Below are positions 62,540 through 64,000 of a stretch of 64,000 nt of DNA, one piece after another. The DNA is from Chaetoderma sp. LZ-2023a (Eukaryota; Mollusca; Caudofoveata; Chaetodermatida; Chaetodermatidae). The position numbers were made by a program, and so were the translations under genes. The stretch spans positions 84,476,783 to 84,540,782 of the forward strand of contig CM067371.1 of NCBI GenBank assembly GCA_034401795.1. The letters run 5' to 3'. Every line of letters begins with the position of its first letter. Position 1 is the stretch's first letter. The notes beneath the pieces were generated by a model. The model did not search any database, was not told the DNA's origin, and saw only the letters and a list, made by a program, of their open reading frames with translations.

Positions 62540-64000
62540 GATTCGGTTTAATAAGGTTCTCCCATTCAAAAACAATGCAAGAGTGCTGAATTATATATGT
62601 GTTATATGGGGTTTGGTTGTGATGCACACTGGTTTACGTAGAGATGGTGCACAGATTTCAACAAAAATCGGTACGGTTAACTCCCTGGGTTAGTCGGTGC
62701 CGTGTTATTTTGGTGGGCCTTCTCAAGGAACTAAACTAACCGTTAGGTATTGAGTCCAGACACAGAAGATTTTATGCCACAAATGGCCGCCCCTTCTTAA
62801 ATTTGACAACGTTTGCTTTCTTGCTTAGCTCGCTCAAGCACCCATCTCTGGACGTACATATTGAGCGGACCCCTCAAGTCAACAGCGCATACTCTTTCCT
62901 GGGTGCCGAGTCATGGAGCGATGAGCTACTCTTGACTATGTGTCAGCACAACCACAAATAAGTAGACAAAGACAGGAGAGCACAAAAGCGTTAAAACGAG
63001 TTACAATATGTGGCACCAAAAGCTAGCTTTACAATACGATAGCTGCCTTAAGAACAAATGCCTCTGTTTGCTATTACCCTAACCGAATATCTGAGCTAAT
63101 ATTAGGTTTAGGGTTTTGGTGCCATGTTCCGTGTCTATTGACGCAGGCACAAGAAACGGCCCCTAGTGAAAACGTGTTGCCGTTTAGAAAATGGTGTGAT
63201 GCCTTATTGGAAGCTTATAGTATTAAAAAGCGAATGCGTAGTTTTATTTTAGAACAAGTAATTTAACATAATTAGAAAAGGAACAGTCTAAGAACAGCAC
63301 TCGCCGTAGAACAATTTATACAGTAAAACAAAAAGGTCTGACTGACCTAATGCACCTACCTGTAATTAGCTAAAAAAAATAAGGATATAATAATTAAACT
63401 AAAGGGCGCATGTTAGTCATCAGCGCATAGACGTCTATGAAGTAGATGCTGTTGAAGATGGCGCCTCTTCAGTGATGGTGCGCCATTAGATGATTACAAA
63501 TAAGTTCCATCGAAAGTCAAATATTACAACGAATAATCAGTTGTAGATGAAGTAGGTTTCCTGCACCATAGAAACTCAGAAACGGTTAAGAGGTACAGGA
63601 ATAGAACACGCTTGGTACGATGAAGGTGTGTAAATAAAGTAATTAGTTCAACGGCACAAGACGATTTTCGCCACAAGCTCAGGTGAAGCGACGAATGCAA
63701 CGTCCAACAGTGAAGAACAGCTTAAGTTAAATAGTCTAAGCACTTAGAGTCTATAGCGCTAGATATATGCTATCAGTAAACCACCTTTCGACGTGGTTCA
63801 GACAGGTCTGGCGAAATATCAGAACGAGCAGTTAGATGCACAGTAGATTTTAAAATGGTGTAGACCAAAATTGGCGCCTTCCATGGGTGATGCAGATATT
63901 ATTTTATTGCGCCTCTATAAGTTTGAGGTGGGTAATAACCTTATACTTTTGGCTTTATTAGTCCCCAAAGGGGACAGAAAAATTAGTTGGCGCGTTTTAC
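62540..64000. other. Right end of window, nothing recognised
   Basis: AT-rich DNA. One short coding-like string (SLKHPSLDVHIERTPQVNSA) at about 62830-62890 may belong to the decayed gene fragment upstream. No further exon of the VWA gene with convincing splice sites was found. Confidence 0.4.

Noticed and set aside
62404..62693. Poly-Gly frames
   Set aside because: Generated by the run of about 28 G at 62511-62538.

Overview
This window looks like a stretch of a marine invertebrate nuclear genome. A mollusc or other lophotrochozoan is my best guess, from the mix of Maverick/Polinton, Tc1, LINE and small-transposon families and the size of the introns, but nothing here fixes the species. The only host gene I can support is spread across the whole window. 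It is a von Willebrand factor A (VWA) gene of the VWA7/hemicentin type on the + strand, with seven recognisable exons (13394-13576, 17553-17762, 18195-18359, 38141-38518, 52347-52454, 58592-58705 and 60786 to about 60951). Every junction between them is phase 1. The gene continues out of the window at the left, probably across the satellite array, and perhaps also at the right.

Layout. Positions 1-12810 are an unbroken satellite array: exactly 122 monomers of 105 bp with no indel, including a 25-monomer higher-order repeat of 2,625 bp present twice at the right end. Positions 12811-17500 hold the array edge, a small transposon (MITE), an exon, a CTG-rich tract and a nest of transposons containing a tiny LINE fragment. 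Positions 19054-35884 are a decayed Maverick/Polinton, about 16.8 kb, sitting in a 19.8 kb intron. It carries a protein-primed DNA polymerase B, a retroviral-type integrase, an A32-like packaging ATPase, a zinc-ribbon protein and about fifteen small genes of unknown function. An intact Tc1 transposon (19808-21464) is inserted in it. Positions 35886-47852 are mostly MITEs of one family, built around an internal hairpin and TGACGTCA palindromes. Positions 47853-51804 are a LINE with endonuclease, reverse transcriptase and RNase H, bounded by a 14-bp target-site duplication and lodged inside one of those MITEs. From 51805 to the end come the last three host exons, fragments of multi-copy uncharacterised gene families (one with an XPG/FEN1-like nuclease motif), further MITEs and a transposon carrying a copy of the satellite sequence.

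The most interesting signal is inside the Maverick. A short motif, (G/A/C)TTTAA, then 7-9 bp (usually 8), then TATA(G/C/A), lies at or just upstream of the start codon of at least ten genes on both strands. At two divergent gene pairs it is two-sided around a shared TTTAAA core, and the Tc1 has inserted into the TATA part of another instance. I read it as the element's own promoter. The second theme is the satellite: its monomer is homologous to the inside of a dispersed transposon at 56701-57268, which suggests the array grew out of a transposon.
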